Positions 9,796-18,739 of a stretch of 64,000 bases of DNA are shown here, one piece after another (position 1 is the first letter of the stretch; each line of letters begins with the position of its first letter). The stretch covers positions 1-64,000 of the forward strand of contig CAJTIT010000003.1 in the NCBI GenBank assembly GCA_910576345.1, written 5' to 3'. The position numbers were made by a program, and so were the translations under genes. Origin of the DNA: Erysipelotrichales bacterium (GTDB lineage: Bacteria; Bacillota_I; Bacilli_A; Erysipelotrichales; Erysipelotrichaceae). The notes beneath the pieces were generated by a model that worked only from the letters and a program-made list of their open reading frames with translations, was not told where the DNA came from and ran no database searches.

Positions 9796-9986
9796 CAATG
9801 TAATCCTCTTTTTGCATTACAAATCCCTCCTTTCAAGCATTTCAATCAACATAAAAAGTGAATATGTCGTTAGCTGTTACAACATCTCCACTTGATCAAA
9901 CCAACCGGTTATAAAAGTTCGTTAATATAGCGAAACGGATGATAACTGTACCCTCATCGTCCATTCAATATCAATAACGGAGCGAG
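9796..9986 (-). repeat. Decayed second copy of the ICE right-end leader (imperfect direct repeat)
   Basis: This stretch aligns with 59817-60002 in the same orientation. Shared features are the start of the XRE gene (ATG CAA AAA GAG GAT TA), its AAAGGAGG site, the hairpin GTGGAGATGT/ACATATTCAC, an unchanged TATATTAACGAACTTTTATA block, and the last bases of tRNA-Gly (ACTCGCTCC). Hairpin arms carry mismatches here but not in the 59.8-kb copy, so this is the degenerating copy. From 9987 to 10187 nothing recognisable is present. Confidence 0.8.
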
Positions 9987-10187
9987 TATCGTAGTATTTA
10001 TGGAATAAATTTTCGTTTATTTTACAATCTTCGCATAAAAATTGCAATTTGTATTACTTAATCATAGATCTATAAATTGCATAAACAATCCATATAATCC
10101 AAGAATAATTCCAAATATCAAATATAAAACTAACAGATAGGTAAACTAATACAAATATTATATTAACTCTCTATTAAATTATAATGT

Positions 10188-10820
10188 TTAAAATTCTTTA
10201 TTTTTATATACTTTCTCTGATATTTTATATGAAATATAGAGAAGTAGAATTGTAGCTATTGGCAATATAAATATCCAATAATTATTTAACATATCTAAAT
10301 GTTGAATAATCGGATTAAAGTCAACAAATTTTGAAATTAAACTTGCCAAAAATCCAAGTCCAAACACTCCAACAAAAATTCCTATACGAGCCTTTTCTAA
10401 CCCAAATTTATAAATTATCGGATACATGATTGATTGCATTATAATTGTAGTTGATAACATTGCCAACGCCATTTCTAAAATCGCTCCAAAATCCAGTGTA
10501 TTATCTTTAATATAAGTAATTATGGCAGTGATTATTGATACTCCTATGGTAATCATAAGAAGTAACATAATTGTTGCTATATATTTTGACTTAATATTAT
10601 TTTTTCTTCCATCCGGAAATGCAATGACATAAGCATCCCACTTATTATAAGCATCATAACCAAAAGTCGAAATCATAATCACAACACTCATAAACGGCAA
10701 TGCAAATGATAAATTCATTTCACCATTAAAAGACATAAAGCCACACACAATAAATAAAATCACTAAAACTTTAATGTTGCTTTTTACAAGTAAAAAGTCT
10801 TTTTTTATTAATCCTTTCAT
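10188..10820 (-). CDS. ABC-2 type transporter permease
   Basis: The 210-residue protein has six hydrophobic segments: after MKGLIKKDFLLVKSN, helices at about 18-30, 40-60, 85-105, 115-135, 150-165 and 180-200. The layout LIKKDFLLxK...FGYDAYNKWDAYVIAFP is typical of small ABC2 permeases paired with a GntR-controlled ATPase, as in the Pmt/Ytr type of peptide or antibiotic exporters. It overlaps the ATPase stop by one base and is translationally coupled. The substrate is unknown. Confidence 0.8.
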   Translation of the reverse strand: MKGLIKKDFLLVKSNIKVLVILFIVCGFMSFNGEMNLSFALPFMSVVIMISTFGYDAYNKWDAYVIAFPDGRKNNIKSKYIATIMLLLMITIGVSIITAIITYIKDNTLDFGAILEMALAMLSTTIIMQSIMYPIIYKFGLEKARIGIFVGVFGLGFLASLISKFVDFNPIIQHLDMLNNYWIFILPIATILLLYISYKISEKVYKNKEF

Positions 10821-11680
10821 TATTTCACCCCTTTAATCATCATTACCATAAGATCTTCAAGTGTTATCTTGTCTATTGTATTAATACTATATTTTTTATT
10901 AAATTCTTTCTTATTCTCAACCAATACTTCATATTCATATTTAGATTTTCTATATCTAATAAGATCGATATCACTTATTTTTTTAAACTCAATTTCAGTG
11001 CATTTGACAATTCCGTATTTTTCTAATAATTCATCTCTTGTTTTAGATAGTAATATTTCACCATCGTTAATAAATACTATATAATCAGCAATATGTTCTA
11101 AATCAGTTGTAATATGACTTGATAACAATATAGAACATTCTTCATTTTGAATGAAGTCTTGAAAAATATCTATAACTTCGTTTCTAGCAACAGGATCTAA
11201 ACCACTAGTTGGTTCATCAAGTATTAAAAGTTTGGGTTGATGCGAAAGAGCAGTTGCTATTTCCAATTTTTTTCTCATACCTTTTGAAAAAGTTTTAATT
11301 TGATTATTTATGGGTAACGAAAATTCTTTTAAATATTTAAAATATAATTTAGAATCCCAATTTACATAAATATCTTTCATAATTACATTTAGATCTGTAG
11401 GATTTAAAATTTCCGGAAAAAACATATCATCTAACACTATTCCTATATCTTCCTTGATAGCTTTCTCACTTTTCCTATTATTCATACCAAATACATTTAT
11501 TTCACCGGTATAATCATTCACTATATTTAAAATAGATTTAATTGTTGTAGTTTTTCCAGCACCATTTTCACCGATAAATCCCAAGATCATTCCTTTAGGT
11601 AACTCGAAACTAACATTCTTTAACGCAAAATCGTTATATTCTTTTGATAGATTTTTAACTTCTAAAATATTATTCATCAT
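10820..11680 (-). CDS. ABC transporter ATP-binding protein
   Basis: 286 residues. Walker A GENGAGKTTTIKSIL is near residue 38, signature TFSKGMRKKLEIATAL near 135, Walker B LLILDEPTSGLDP near 155 and the switch His in LSSHITTDLEH near 187. It powers the adjacent permease. Its ATG overlaps the GntR stop (ATGA), so the three genes form one operon. BcrA/YtrB-like subgroup by layout. Confidence 0.92.
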   Translation of the reverse strand: MMNNILEVKNLSKEYNDFALKNVSFELPKGMILGFIGENGAGKTTTIKSILNIVNDYTGEINVFGMNNRKSEKAIKEDIGIVLDDMFFPEILNPTDLNVIMKDIYVNWDSKLYFKYLKEFSLPINNQIKTFSKGMRKKLEIATALSHQPKLLILDEPTSGLDPVARNEVIDIFQDFIQNEECSILLSSHITTDLEHIADYIVFINDGEILLSKTRDELLEKYGIVKCTEIEFKKISDIDLIRYRKSKYEYEVLVENKKEFNKKYSINTIDKITLEDLMVMMIKGVK

Positions 11681-12054
11681 TTTTCCTCCTCATACAAAAT
11701 ATGTATCATTTCTAATATTGTTTTCTTGTCAATACTATTTAGTTTTGCAATACAAACTACCTCATCTAATAATAATTCTATTTTATTCAGCAATTCTTCG
11801 CGAACAATTTCATTGTTTATTTCAGCCACATAGAAACCCTTTGATGGAACATTTATAACATATCCTTCATGTACTAACTCTTCATAAGCATTTTTAGTTG
11901 TTATGACACTGCATCTTAAATCTTTGGCAAGAGATCTAATAGATGGCAATAATTCATTTACTTTTAATTCATTTGAAATAATTTTTGCTTTAATTTGCTC
12001 TTTTATCTGTTCATAAATTGGAATACCACTTGAATTGCTAATTATAATTTCCAT
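11677..12054 (-). CDS. GntR-family (YtrA-type) transcriptional regulator
   Basis: The 125-residue protein has a GntR winged helix at residues 10-75 (PIYEQIKEQIKAKIISNE, LPSIRSLAKDLRCSVITTKN, YEELVHEGYVINVPSKGFYV). Its short C-terminal tail lacks a ligand domain, as in YtrA-type repressors. It heads the ABC operon and likely represses it through the palindrome that overlaps its promoter. Confidence 0.88.
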   Translation of the reverse strand: MEIIISNSSGIPIYEQIKEQIKAKIISNELKVNELLPSIRSLAKDLRCSVITTKNAYEELVHEGYVINVPSKGFYVAEINNEIVREELLNKIELLLDEVVCIAKLNSIDKKTILEMIHILYEEEK

Positions 12055-12078
12055 AATTCACCTCGTTTGTATATATGT

Positions 12079-12107
12079 ATTATATACAGTATATACACAT
12101 ATGTCAA
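12079..12107 (-). promoter_or_regulatory. Consensus promoter with GntR operator
   Basis: Minus strand TTGACA, 17 bases, TATAAT, both hexamers perfect. The spacer and -10 contain dyads of TGTATAT/ATATACA, the expected operator type for the encoded YtrA-like repressor. Confidence 0.85.
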
Positions 12108-12174
12108 TATAAAAAAAACAGATTTATAAAATCTGTCTAAATTCAGGATTTGCTTGATAAATTGTAATTTGTGC

Positions 12175-12318
12175 CTATTTTTTGATTATTCTTTCTATGA
12201 AACCACCTAATATCGTACAACTTAAACCAATTAAACTTGAAAAAATACTTCTGGTTAGATAAACACATATCCCTGTACCGATTGCTCCTAATATTGCCCC
12301 TAATAAAAAGCCAACCAT
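12175..12318 (-). CDS. Possible 47-residue small membrane protein
   Basis: ATG at 12318 opens MVGFLLGAILGAIGTGICVY, one glycine-rich transmembrane segment, a second hydrophobic stretch and a basic tail RIIKK. There is no well-placed ribosome site: AGGAG lies 26 bases upstream. It may be an orphan or a remnant of the neighbouring broken membrane gene. Confidence 0.3.
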   Translation of the reverse strand: MVGFLLGAILGAIGTGICVYLTRSIFSSLIGLSCTILGGFIERIIKK

Positions 12319-12319
12319 T

Positions 12320-12800
12320 TCAAAATTTTTTATATATCATCACACTCCTAAATTGTAATTTGTATTGCAGAATTTTTGTTAACCAATAAGCCATAAAGGG
12401 ACTTGCATACATTACTAAATAATTATTGTTATACATGGTTGATATTCAATATAAAATCTTCTAAATGTTAATGATAAAGAGTGTTTTATAAGTACCCATC
12501 CAACTAAATCAATTCCTATTGCAGATGTTCCCCACAAAATAGATGTTGATATTACATTTGATAAATTTACTGCATCTAGTCCTTTAAAATATAGATAAGC
12601 AAATATTGGTAAAATGATGAAGTTATATAAAGGATGCCAGGGCTTTGTTTTATTATATGCTTCTCCTAATCCTTTGCCTTTCTCTCCACAGATTTCATGT
12701 GTAATACTTTAATATTAAACACAGTATGAATAAAACCTATCCAAGTTATAACTACATATCCTATAAAAAAATAAAATAATGAAAGTCCTGTTTTTCCTAT
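12320..12800 (-). pseudogene. Frameshifted integral membrane protein gene
   Basis: Pieces in different minus-strand frames read as one membrane protein: GLSLFYFFIGYVVITWIGFI, then after a shift GEAYNKTKPWHPLYNFIILP and ILWGTSAIGIDLVGWVLIKH, then SPFMAYWLTKIL. Stops and shifts separate them. The family was not identified. Upstream, 12801-12910 shows nothing clear. Confidence 0.5.
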
Positions 12801-12910
12801 CCTCCAATCAATTCGATAAATTCTAATTTGTTCCTGTATAAAAAGTATATCACGAAGGCGTGAAGATTTCTATACTGTTGTTCATTTGCATAAGCAGTAG
12901 CGTGTCAATG

Positions 12911-13019
12911 TAACGCTATTGCCTAATGAGAAGCCTTGTTTTGTTACTATCTGCAAGCCCAAAATACAGTAGGGGAAGTATTATCCTCCACCCACTGTAT
13001 TTTAAGGCAATAAGCGTTA
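12911..13019. repeat. Nested inverted repeat, terminator- or MITE-like
   Basis: Outer arms TAACGCTATTGCC (12911-12923) and GGCAATAAGCGTTA (13006-13019) enclose inner perfect arms AAAATACAGT (12961-12970) and ACTGTATTTT (12994-13003). It directly follows the TnpV stop codon. Confidence 0.6.
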
Positions 13020-13025
13020 CGCTCA

Positions 13026-13406
13026 TTAGTTATAAATCAGTTCGCTATATACAATTTCTCTCGCCCTCGCTTGTATTTCATTCATTCTTCCAATCCACAA
13101 TATCATGCTTTCTGCTTTTAGTTGTTCAGTCACGTCCTCCTTGTCAGCCATTTGTTCGACCAATCGAAACATCATCTTCGTTGCTTGTTCGTCAATATCA
13201 GCAAGATAACAGTTCAATTTTCCGCTTGTGAGAAGCGTGGTGTAAACTGCCCGTTTATGTTCCTGCAAATAGTGTTTGTGTCGCTGCCCCCATAAGCCGA
13301 TAGGCTTGTGTCCTTTTTCGGCTGGTAAAGTAAGGCAAGGAATATAATAATCTCCTTGCAGTTCATACCAAAGACCGTTGCTTTCATCATAAATATACTT
13401 ATCCAT
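13026..13406 (-). CDS. tnpV: Transposon-encoded protein TnpV
   Basis: 126 residues from an ATG at 13406 that follows GGAGG at a spacing of 8; a start 11 codons upstream lacks a site. The sequence matches TnpV of Tn4451-type mobilizable transposons: the Trp/Tyr-rich opening, GLWGQRHKHYLQEHKRAVYT near residue 50 and the terminal helix NEIQARAREIVYSELIYN. Its molecular role is not settled. In Tn4451-like elements it accompanies a large serine recombinase, and one lies 1.2 kb away. The 13407-13718 gap holds no gene I recognise. Confidence 0.75.
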   Translation of the reverse strand: MDKYIYDESNGLWYELQGDYYIPCLTLPAEKGHKPIGLWGQRHKHYLQEHKRAVYTTLLTSGKLNCYLADIDEQATKMMFRLVEQMADKEDVTEQLKAESMILWIGRMNEIQARAREIVYSELIYN

Positions 13407-13718
13407 TAAAAAGTCCTCCGTTATAATATATTCGCACATATATCACAGTTCTCCGATTACCACACTCTGTTATAACTTGTTATGAGATTTTCTTGCCCTT
13501 GATTTTGCCCTTATGATTGTGCAGAACAAGGGTAACATGGTGTGAAATCATATAAAGAAATAAGGTGTGATGATTGCGATAAATCCTTTGTTTTCAAGGC
13601 TTTCGGAGGATTTTATTAAAACCCTATGAGGTGTGATAAACACCTGTAAAATTATGAGTTTCTAATTACTATTTGTGCATCACTTTTATAAACTAATTAT
13701 ACTATTTTTTAAGGCATT

Positions 13719-14162
13719 CTAATAGTGTTTAAGGAAAAAAAGAGAATTACTTATTGTAGGTGAGTCAATGATATGATAGACATTAAGTAAGTTGGAAATA
13801 ACTTGTATGAAAGATAAAAAACCAAGAGGACGCATAGGACGACGATTCGATTTTTTAAGATATTTTTTGAGTTGTTTATGAGCATCATCAAGAGAATAAA
13901 AAGTTATCTTGTTATACAGTCTTTTCTGATCTTCTCTATGACTTCTTTCTACCTTCCCGTTATGCCTTGGAGTAGCTGGACGCATTGTATCCGGAAAGGA
14001 AAGAAGCGAATGCAATTCTCAAGAAAGCGTGTAGAAGAATAAATAGACTGTTTGAATTGTCTGGTGGTTTTATAGCGAATGGCAGTTTTCGTAGCACCGA
14101 TACGATAAAAAGATTTCACAACAGATAGACGAAAGTCGCATATTTTGAGTTATACTATTCAT
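13719..14162 (-). pseudogene. IS481-like transposase remnant
   Basis: The 5' end (ATG 14162) reads MNSITQNMR and, after a frameshift, DFRLSVVKSFYRIGATKTAI, the N-terminal helix-turn-helix. An internal deletion joins it to the C-terminal integrase-core end TPRHNGKVERSHREDQKRLY and SLDDAHKQLKKYLKKSNRRP. The middle of the catalytic domain is missing. It is a dead insertion sequence at the left flank of the ICE. Confidence 0.75.
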
Positions 14163-14317
14163 GCAAGAGGTCTCCTTTCTTGGTGTGGGAAATTTTGTAT
14201 AGCATACCTCTTGCTTTTTGTTTACTCTTTTTGTAACACATCTATTGTAAACCAACAGAATATCAACATAGAGACAATGTATTGGGTCAAAAATTGGGTC
14301 AAGGATTCTCAGAACAT

Positions 14318-14341
14318 GAAAAAACTCCCATCAATAGGGAG
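14318..14341 (-). terminator. Intrinsic terminator in the left-flank region
   Basis: Minus strand CTCCC-tattga-TGGGAG followed by TTTTTT. Just right of it, TTGGGTCAA occurs twice 14 bases apart. The remainder of 14163-14533 shows no gene. Confidence 0.6.
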
Positions 14342-14533
14342 CTTATATTCGATATGGAGCGATGCTGATTTTTTACACGAACATTTGTTCATGAATTCGC
14401 AACTAACAACTACCTATAGTTTACATCACAAAAGCTTAATTGTCAAACAAAATATGCAAGAACTTGCATATAATTATTGGATCTAAAAATATCTATGGTT
14501 TAAATTATTCATTTATGCACCACCCATTAAATC

Positions 14534-14562
14534 TAAAAAATTGAGTAAACTAGATTACTCAA
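14534..14562 (-). terminator. Terminator of the serine recombinase gene
   Basis: Minus strand TTGAGTAATCTAGTTTACTCAA style hairpin (14541-14562) followed by six T residues, 11 bases past the recombinase stop. The probable left end of the ICE is close by. Confidence 0.75.
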
Positions 14563-14572
14563 TCATTTAATC

Positions 14573-15922
14573 TTATTCTTTTAATTCAACAGTAGCTATT
14601 TTAGAAGGCGTTTCTTTTTTAAAATCAATCATGACCTTTTTTAAGCACCGCTTGACTATTTTTCTTTGTTCCACTCTTGATAAATTTTTCCAATCATTCA
14701 CTTCACACTGCATTTCTTTAAGTGCCTTTTCTGATTGCTTTCTTTTTCTCAATAGATTGGTACGCTGTTTCTTATAATAAATTTCATCTATCAAATCATC
14801 AAAATACTCTTCTTCAAGATTTTCAATACTATCTTCTATTTTTATGATTTTTTTGATTAATCTTTTTCTGTCTTCAGAAACATCCGGATTCATTAATAAT
14901 CTTTTTTCATAACTAAACAGTACACCTTCCAATAACTTACTTTCATTTATTCTTTTATTGCATTCTTTACAAAAATAATAATAAACTGGTGTTTTGGTCA
15001 TAACATTGTTTTTGCCTTTTCTTTTTTTTACTGTCGGAATGCAAGTAAGTAAACCACCACATTCTTGACAAAATACAATTCCTTTGAAAAGATAAACATA
15101 TTTTTTTACACGTCTACGACCATGTATAATTTTAATCATTTCTTGTCGCGTTTCTGGGCTATAAAACCCCTCATGATGATTAACAGATTTAAAATATGAT
15201 TGTTCAAATTCTCCGGAATATTCTGGTTTGGTTGCAATCATAAGGACATCTTTTGCAGACCATACTCGATTTTGCTCATTTGCACCGCTTAAAATATCAG
15301 CTATTTTTTGTGCTGGATATTGATGATCCAAAATCATTTTTACAATCTTGTCAACTGTCGGACGCCATTCGTCTATAGGTGCGATTGTTTGACTGTCCTT
15401 TACAGTAGAATTAGGATTGGGGATTTTTTTAAATCCCAAACGTACCGTAGGCACACACCAATTCCCTAATTTAGCTGACATCATAAGACCAGCCCTTGTT
15501 CTTATTTTTGCACGCTCTGGTTCTGCTCGATCCACTCTACTTACCAAATCACATGATAATTTTTTATCGGCATTGTCATCTTCCGCTGCCCAATCCTCAT
15601 TAATGCTTACTATCTCTACTTTATATTTGTAAAACACTTTTCGTAAGCTTCGAACCATCGTGTCGTCTCTGGATAGTCTATTAGCAAACTTAATATAGAT
15701 TTTTTTAACATTTCCATCCGCAACCTGTTTTAACATCTTCTTTACATTTTTTCGATTCATGGTGGTGCCGGAGTAACCTTTATCAACATAATGCCTATCA
15801 ATTATATCACCCCGTTTCATCGCATATGTTTCAATATCATTTTGCTGTTCAGAGATGCTGAAGCCCTTTTTACCCTGTTCATCGCTTGACACCCTTTCAT
15901 AAGCCAGTATCAATTGTTTCAT
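14573..15922 (-). CDS. Large serine recombinase (ICE integrase/excisionase)
   Basis: 449 residues from ATG 15922; GGAGG/AAAGGG sites precede it. The N-terminal resolvase domain has the catalytic serine in YERVSSDEQGKKGFSISEQQ (Ser 12), HYVDKGYSGTTMNRK and KFANRLSRDD. The recombinase domain lies at about 150-270. A zinc-ribbon follows, with FCQECGG near 290 and YYFCKECNKR near 325, then a long coiled coil. This matches TnpX/TndX-like integrases, which excise and insert conjugative elements without a tyrosine nucleophile. It is transcribed alone, from a promoter embedded in a 20-bp inverted repeat. It is the only integrase in the window. Confidence 0.93.
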   Translation of the reverse strand: MKQLILAYERVSSDEQGKKGFSISEQQNDIETYAMKRGDIIDRHYVDKGYSGTTMNRKNVKKMLKQVADGNVKKIYIKFANRLSRDDTMVRSLRKVFYKYKVEIVSINEDWAAEDDNADKKLSCDLVSRVDRAEPERAKIRTRAGLMMSAKLGNWCVPTVRLGFKKIPNPNSTVKDSQTIAPIDEWRPTVDKIVKMILDHQYPAQKIADILSGANEQNRVWSAKDVLMIATKPEYSGEFEQSYFKSVNHHEGFYSPETRQEMIKIIHGRRRVKKYVYLFKGIVFCQECGGLLTCIPTVKKRKGKNNVMTKTPVYYYFCKECNKRINESKLLEGVLFSYEKRLLMNPDVSEDRKRLIKKIIKIEDSIENLEEEYFDDLIDEIYYKKQRTNLLRKRKQSEKALKEMQCEVNDWKNLSRVEQRKIVKRCLKKVMIDFKKETPSKIATVELKE

Positions 15923-15957
15923 GATAACCCTTTCCTCCAATCTTTAACGCGACATTT

Positions 15958-15987
15958 TCTATACAATAAAAAGTAAAAAAATGTCAA
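15958..15987 (-). promoter_or_regulatory. Promoter of the serine recombinase
   Basis: Minus strand TTGACA, 18 bases, TATAGA. The spacer is one arm of the perfect 20-bp inverted repeat listed next. Confidence 0.65.
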
Positions 15988-16029
15988 TATTTCTGTTAGG
16001 AATATATTTACATTTTTTTACTTTTTATT
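15965..16029. repeat. Perfect 20-bp inverted repeat at the recombinase promoter
   Basis: AATAAAAAGTAAAAAAATGT (15965-15984) and its exact reverse complement (16010-16029), with a 25-base spacer. It could be an operator or part of the attachment-site region. Confidence 0.85.
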
Positions 16030-16049
16030 ATTTCCAATGTCTTTTTGCG

Positions 16050-16075
16050 AAAAAAAATGACCTGCAAAGCAGGTC
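16050..16075 (-). terminator. Intrinsic terminator upstream of the recombinase unit
   Basis: Minus strand GACCTGC-ttt-GCAGGTC followed by A and eight T residues. Confidence 0.75.
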
Positions 16076-16228
16076 TTGGATAAAGTAGTTAGTTGTGAAT
16101 TTTATTATCCACAAATAATATAGCATAAACAAAATAGAAAAACAACCATTTTTTCTTTTTAAAAATCTGTTGTTTGATTTTTACCATATTGAACAGCCAT
16201 ATAAATTAAACTTTTTATTATTTCAAAG

Positions 16229-16258
16229 AAAAGCCGCAATCAATTGACTGCGGCTTTT
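16229..16258. terminator. Terminator at the end of the ICE transfer operon
   Basis: AAAAGCCGCA and TGCGGCTTTT form a bidirectional hairpin about 100 bases past the last transfer-operon gene. It isolates the recombinase from transfer transcription. Confidence 0.8.
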
Positions 16259-16361
16259 CACACAATGAATTAGAGAAGAATTTGGTATCATGTATTTTAT
16301 GATACACTTATATGATAATATCTTTTATTTGCTTTTACAAGTGCAAATAATTGCCGATAAA

Positions 16362-17624
16362 TTATAAAGATATTCCCACTTCTTTTTCTGCTTGGAGATC
16401 TTGATTCCAATCTTTTGTATTGGGAATATCAAATTGAACATTATCAATATGATGAAAAGGTTTAATAAATTCTTTAAATGATTCGATTGCTTTTGTGCCG
16501 GCATGATCATTATCTGGCGCCAAAATCACTGTGTCGATATTTTTATGTATTTCAGGACGTGTCAGATAGTTGATTCTAAAAGTCTCATTGATCGTTGAAG
16601 CACTGTCAGAGCCAAGTACATTGAAATCTATAGGCTCATGATTATGCAATTTCAATGTTATATAGCTAAGTGCATCTATGAATGACTCAGTGATGACCAA
16701 TTTTTTTGCTCCTGGACAAGATTCATAAAAAAAGCCATGTGTTTTTTTTGAACCTGCTACATCTCCACGGAAATTGCTATATGTAGATCGAATAAATGCA
16801 CCTACAGTATTCTGTAATGAATCTTGCATCGTGAATACACAATTGGCTCTGATATCTTGATATATCCGTCCGTCTTCATGCAGTTTATTTACTAATAACT
16901 CATCCAAACCTCTTTCTCTACAAAGATAGTTTTTTACTCTGGAAAATGAACTTGCTTTATCTGGTAAACTGAATTCTTTTTCTTCAATGCTTGGTATGAT
17001 CAGTGTTTTTTTGTCTTGGGGCAATGCAGAATAATATTTATCCAAATCCTCCATTGCTTTCATAAAGGATTTACTGTCAACTTTCATAATAAAATCAACA
17101 ACAGTACCTTTTACACCTTGTGAATTCCAATATATAGCATTATTTTGTACATCTACCACCAATGAATCGTGTTGTTCACATTTATAATATTTTCTTCCCG
17201 TAGATTGAAACGTGAAACCATAGACATCTTTCAAATATTCTAAAGCACTTACGTTTTCTTTTAATGTCTTTACAGTTTCTTCATCTAATTTTTTATCTTT
17301 CTCCATTTGTGGAATTTTTTTAGAAACCGCTTCTTTTAATTCAGCAGGAGTTGTGGTTACTTTAGGGTATACGACCTCCCCATCTGACAATATTACTCTT
17401 TTGGACAGCTCAACATTATTTTCAGCATAAAAGTACATAATGGATTGATTTGGATTGTCTGGATCCGGTTTAACAAAATCTTGTGATATAAACAGTATAT
17501 GACTTCCAAATTTGGGAACATTTGCAGGGAATACAACTCTATGACTAAATTTATTTCCATTAGCCTGTTTATGCTTACTACGAAACCTTGCGTTTGGAAG
17601 GGATATTTTGATAATTTCTTTCAT
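16362..17624 (-). CDS. TOPRIM/DUF3991 primase-like protein
   Basis: The start at 17624 (GAGG site 8-9 bases away) is preferred over an in-frame ATG seven codons upstream. The 420-residue protein has a zinc/CHC2-like part (KYYKCEQHDSLVVDVQNNAI near residue 185) and a TOPRIM domain (VITESFIDALSYITLKL near 315, then TVILAPDNDHAGTKAIESF near 370) with the Glu and DxD metal ligands. Such proteins are common in Gram-positive conjugative elements and are thought to prime the transferred single strand in the recipient (family inference). It is the last gene of the leftward transfer operon. Confidence 0.8.
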   Translation of the reverse strand: MKEIIKISLPNARFRSKHKQANGNKFSHRVVFPANVPKFGSHILFISQDFVKPDPDNPNQSIMYFYAENNVELSKRVILSDGEVVYPKVTTTPAELKEAVSKKIPQMEKDKKLDEETVKTLKENVSALEYLKDVYGFTFQSTGRKYYKCEQHDSLVVDVQNNAIYWNSQGVKGTVVDFIMKVDSKSFMKAMEDLDKYYSALPQDKKTLIIPSIEEKEFSLPDKASSFSRVKNYLCRERGLDELLVNKLHEDGRIYQDIRANCVFTMQDSLQNTVGAFIRSTYSNFRGDVAGSKKTHGFFYESCPGAKKLVITESFIDALSYITLKLHNHEPIDFNVLGSDSASTINETFRINYLTRPEIHKNIDTVILAPDNDHAGTKAIESFKEFIKPFHHIDNVQFDIPNTKDWNQDLQAEKEVGISL

Positions 17625-17655
17625 TGGATTTTTCCTCACTTTCATATAAATTTAA

Positions 17656-17676
17656 AAGGTGGCAAGTTGCCACCTT
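17656..17676. repeat. Intercistronic palindrome, copy 1
   Basis: AAGGTGGCAAGTTGCCACCTT, a palindrome with only the centre base unpaired. It starts in the stop region of the gene at 17675 and precedes the TOPRIM gene. Confidence 0.95.
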
Positions 17677-18739
17677 ATTCAAATATTAAACGATAACCCG
17701 ATGCAATACCCTCGCTGTTTGTAACTGGTTTGCATTCATATTTATTTGCTTTACCTGCACTAATTGCATTTTGGCCATCGACTGCACATTGATTCATAAC
17801 CGATTCAAACGTATCACCTGGTTGAAAAGGATAAACTTTTTCACTTGCGGTAACCGGGACACTGGATGTAGCAGGCTTTTGATCAGGCACATTATTTTCA
17901 GAATAAATAATAGGTTGTTTAACAACCACAATCATTTTCTTTACAGCTTTGTTACCACTTGAATCTGCTACTGTATAAGTGATCTCTTGTCGCTCTTTAT
18001 TGAAATCAATAGTGTTACAAGTAACTTTATCTGTAATATCGCCATCAACATTGTCAATTACTTTATCTACATAATTTCTGCAAGAAAAGTTTTGGTTCTT
18101 TTCAATGGAAAGAAATTCTTGCTTTAAATAAATCAAAGGTGCTTGTCTATCAATTATTTTTAATTTAAGAGAAGCTTTCATTTCTTTTACTTCATTAGAT
18201 AGTGTGTATTCAAGAACATAACTCCCTATTTTGTCTGTACTAATTTGTGGAAGTTTTAAAGTTCCATTATCTGAACAGAAAATTACATAATCCATGGCAT
18301 TAAATGGTGCCCCTGCCTCCAGTTCAACACTATCTTCAACTTGTAATTGCAGATTTTGTGAATACAAAGAAATTGTGTCTTGATTTACCAAATAAATAAT
18401 CGCTATTGTTGATATTAAAATTATAAGCAATGTCATCCATGTGATATTGATCAACCATTTCCTGCGTACTTTTTCATATTCACATTCATAGATTCCCATC
18501 TCTTTCATAATATGATCCAGTATGTTTTCCATCTGTTCAGCTGGTATCATTGGATCGTTGATGACACTAATATCTACTTGATACGATTTTCCTTTAATCA
18601 GCACCTCGAGTTGATCAGTAGAAAAATTCTCGTTAGCAAATTCACAAACATCTATATCATCATCAATTGCTTTTTTCAGCAATTGCCACTGTTCCGCAGA
18701 AAAAGGAATATCCGCAAATTTTGTATATTTATTTATCAC
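17675..18739 (-). CDS. Membrane-anchored Ig-like (DUF5011-type) ICE protein
   Basis: 354 residues. The cytoplasmic N-terminal about 115 residues are followed by one transmembrane helix (WMTLLIILISTIAIIYLV). The outer part has tandem Ig-like units with the DUF5011 pattern IIDRQAPLIYL...NVDGDITDKVTC...QEITYTVADSSGNKAVKKM, then a Pro/Ser linker and a small C-terminal domain (EKVYPFQPGDTFESVMNQC). It overlaps the next upstream gene by 4 bases (ATGA) and sits between VirD4 and TOPRIM genes, so it is probably an accessory surface part of the transfer machine. Confidence 0.6.
   Translation of the reverse strand: MINKYTKFADIPFSAEQWQLLKKAIDDDIDVCEFANENFSTDQLEVLIKGKSYQVDISVINDPMIPAEQMENILDHIMKEMGIYECEYEKVRRKWLINITWMTLLIILISTIAIIYLVNQDTISLYSQNLQLQVEDSVELEAGAPFNAMDYVIFCSDNGTLKLPQISTDKIGSYVLEYTLSNEVKEMKASLKLKIIDRQAPLIYLKQEFLSIEKNQNFSCRNYVDKVIDNVDGDITDKVTCNTIDFNKERQEITYTVADSSGNKAVKKMIVVVKQPIIYSENNVPDQKPATSSVPVTASEKVYPFQPGDTFESVMNQCAVDGQNAISAGKANKYECKPVTNSEGIASGYRLIFE

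Noticed and set aside
14145-14486. A 113-residue plus-strand frame beside the IS481-like remnant
   Set aside because: It covers a terminator and IS debris, with a Cys/Leu-rich low-quality sequence and no recognisable domain.
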